DNA of 64,000 bases from positions 226,001-290,000 of the forward strand of contig CAJNDS010002705.1 of assembly GCA_905221605.1 (NCBI GenBank), written 5' to 3'. The DNA is from Symbiodinium natans. Its lineage: Eukaryota > Sar > Dinophyceae > Suessiales > Symbiodiniaceae. Below are positions 62,285 to 64,000 of the stretch, piece after piece. The notes under the pieces are model-generated. The model was not told the origin of the DNA and ran no database searches. It saw nothing but the letters and a program-made list of their open reading frames with translations. A program made the translations under genes and the position numbers. The first letter of the stretch is position 1. Each line of letters begins with the position of its first letter.

Positions 62285-62429
62285 TAAGATTTCCGGATGG
62301 GAGCATCCTTCAACATGATTCCCGAAGCCTCCTGCGGAACGCTAGACATGAAACCTTACACCCACACCCAACCCAGCACGAACAGTGGCGCACTGTCAGG
62401 AACATTCACGTTACACACATAACATGCTG

Positions 62430-62572
62430 TACAAGGAGGGGCGGGCTGATTACAAGCCGAGTGTTCAGGGCCCTATATGATAAGTAGGCTGACAAGGGCC
62501 TTATTTCGGGGCATAAGTATCCTAACTTAGGTAATAAGTTGTTGAAGTATATATAGTTAGTACGGAAAGGCC
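62430..62572. repeat. Dispersed repeat family P, copy 2
   Basis: ACAAGGAGGGGCGGG, AAGTATCCTAACTTAGG and TTAGTACGGAAAGGCCCC match the order of 57,001-57,125. It ends in a C run. Confidence 0.55.
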
Positions 62573-63489
62573 CCCCCCCCCCGCCCCGTCCCCGTGTCTA
62601 GGGTTCTAGGGTTCATCTTGAGATCTTGCCTCTAGAGCCTGAACCCTAAACCCTAAACCCTAAACCCTAAACCCTAAACCCTAAGCCCGGCTCAGCCCTG
62701 AGTCTTATAAAAGCCCTCAACCTTGATTTTCAAAATCCTGGGCCCTGAGCCTTTAAAACTCGAAACGATAAACTCTAAACCTTGAACCCTAAGCTCGACA
62801 CCCGAAACCCTGAACCCCAAACCCTAAACCCTAACCCCTGAACCCTGCAAGACACCCTGAAAACTGAACCCTAAACCCTAAATCCGGAACCTCTAGGAGG
62901 AGGTGTCGGAACTGCGTAAAGTCCGAGCTCAGCTCACGAGACCTGGCTGCAAACTTGCCTCTTTGCATGAGGGGAAGCGTCGAAGTTATGGGATACTCCT
63001 AGGGTTGAGTAGGGTTTAGGGTTTAGGGTGTTGGGTGTAGGGTTTAGGGTCGAGGGTCGAGGGTTTAGGGTTTAGGGTTGAGGGTTCAGGGGCTGTTGCA
63101 TTAGGGTTCAGGTCCTTGGGTTCACCTGCAAACTTAGTACTCAGTACCCCCTTATGCCCGTCTAGTCAGATGAGCGCTCATAAAGCACGTAACACGCTTA
63201 CCCCTATAAGAGTTGCATAGCTCTTGATACCCCTACTGACCCCTCAGAGAAGCCCTACCCACAAAAGCCCAATAGCCCTTGGTGAAGGAATAGGCCTTAA
63301 CTCAGATTAGGGACCCTAAGCCGGCCAGATAATCGTTCTTCCGAGATCCTACCACCTATGCCCAACCACAAGTAGCATCATAGGCACCCTAAACACTAAA
63401 CCCTAAACCCTAAACCCTAAACCCAAAGGCCACCATCCAGTCCACACACTCCCCCCTCTCGCCCAACAATAATCTCGAATGCTGGACTT

Positions 63490-63620
63490 CCGACTTTCCG
63501 CGTTTTCGACTTTGCAGAACTTTTCAACTTTTCTGGGCTGTGCCGACTTTTCGATGTTCCTGCTTTTCGTCTTTCGGGAACTTTCTGACTTTCGGGACTT
63601 TTGACTTTCTGACTTTCGTG
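63490..63620. repeat. Degenerate (CGACTTTC)n minisatellite
   Basis: GACTTTCTGACTTTCGGGAC and similar 8-12 bp units repeat across about 130 bp. The Lys/Ser/Arg-rich minus-strand frame (RKSESQKSRKSESSRK) is explained by it. Confidence 0.8.
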
Positions 63621-63727
63621 GGTGTTTAGGCGCTCTCAATTTGCAGCCGCGAACAACCGTCCGCATTCACGGAGCGACCCGATTTGCGTACTATCTTTCC
63701 AAGCCCTTGCCAGATCACCATCCCCCA

Positions 63728-63831
63728 CTTAGTACCCCAGTGGTACCCCTTTTTTTGGTTGTGGGTCCCTTGCAAATTAACCTAGCCAAAAAAGGGTGCC
63801 CTTATTATTGTATGATTACTGGGCTACCAAG
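63728..63831. mobile_element. MITE family G, copy G2 (104 bp, intact)
   Basis: CTTAGTACCCCAGTGGTACC and ATTACTGGGCTACCAAG are inverted ends. TGTGGGTCCCTTGCAAATTA and AAAAAGGGTGCCCTTATTAT form the interior. Reference copy without telomeric insert. Confidence 0.7.
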
Positions 63832-64000
63832 CCCAACAATGCATCAAAAGGCTCAACAGGGAAGTGTAGAAGGCTTGAAAACTCGGAAGGGCTACCGATG
63901 TTTCTTGAGGGTTTAGGTTTTAGGGTTTAGGGTTTAGGGTTTAGGGCCCTAATTGTCATGGCTGCATGAGGAATCCATTTCATCAATGTGGTTAGAGTGG

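Larger units (their letters stand above)
1..64000. repeat. Further small ITS blocks not listed separately
   Basis: TTTAGGG-type blocks lie near 1,543, 4,527, 8,199, 8,921, 9,706, 10,240, 11,917, 12,770, 14,017, 14,729, 16,117, 17,541, 17,979, 18,990, 21,295, 23,936, 24,633, 25,117, 27,574, 28,264, 29,345, 29,718, 30,945, 32,425, 35,417, 38,576, 39,583, 44,080, 48,625, 50,924, 52,115, 53,362, 56,920, 63,005 and 63,910. CCCTAAA-type blocks lie near 5,563, 7,960, 10,445, 12,136, 15,634, 17,803, 22,407, 23,765, 27,400, 28,403, 30,088, 33,683, 35,100, 37,170, 40,878, 41,816, 43,930, 52,739, 55,880, 57,745, 60,795, 61,251, 62,645, 62,800 and 63,387. Each has 3-15 units. Confidence 0.85.

Noticed and set aside
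63403-63666. Lys/Ser/Arg-rich minus-strand protein
   Set aside because: Explained by the degenerate GACTTTC minisatellite.
1-64000. Chromosome end or subtelomere
   Set aside because: Blocks alternate in orientation throughout and none continues to the window edge, so no terminal telomere is present. A subtelomeric position cannot be excluded.

Overview
The window is a eukaryotic nuclear sequence dominated by repeats. Its most striking trait is the plant/algal-type telomere heptamer, seen as TTTAGGG or CCCTAAA. It recurs as roughly a hundred separate blocks (2 to about 27 units each) in both orientations, from the first kilobase to the last. Blocks of opposite orientation alternate, so this is not a chromosome end but a region saturated with interstitial telomeric sequence (ITS). 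TTTAGGG telomeres occur in plants, many green algae, cryptophytes, dinoflagellates and related alveolates. The very low gene density, mixed base composition, long simple repeats and a 12-base partial match to the dinoflagellate spliced leader (32,477-32,488) make an alga, perhaps a dinoflagellate, my best guess. I hold that with low confidence.

Layout. From 0 to 44 kb and from 48 to 64 kb, short unique segments (about 80-400 bp) lie between ITS blocks, microsatellites and short non-autonomous fold-back elements (MITE-like). I recognise about ten such families from repeated copies within the window. The best is family A: 11 copies of 124-156 bp (one enlarged to 240 bp by an insertion), with TACTTGRAGG termini and a TA target duplication proven by an empty sister site at 55.2-55.5 kb. 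From about 44.1 to 47.95 kb there is a nearly ITS-free island. It holds the best gene candidate, a Cys/His zinc-knuckle-like N-terminus followed by Ala/Pro/Lys-rich repeats, broken by three apparent one-base deletions. It also holds several private minisatellites.

No intact gene longer than about 140 codons is visible. No transposase, reverse transcriptase, rRNA, convincing tRNA or CRISPR array was seen. Many unique segments have short open frames with plausible AG/GT borders, which would suit genes made of tiny exons in ITS-rich introns. Open frames are also common on the opposite strand, so these exons are listed with low confidence.

The main biological message is that telomeric tracts repeatedly sit inside MITE copies at identifiable points, and several are flanked by direct repeats of about 15-30 bp. 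Together with locally homogenised variants (CCCCAAA, CCCCTAAA, CCCTAAAA, TTCAGGG, TCTAGGG, TTTAAGGG, CCCTATAAA), this indicates repeated insertion and local amplification of telomeric DNA. These features do not work together as an operon or pathway; the window reads as a record of genome dynamics with at most a few genes embedded.
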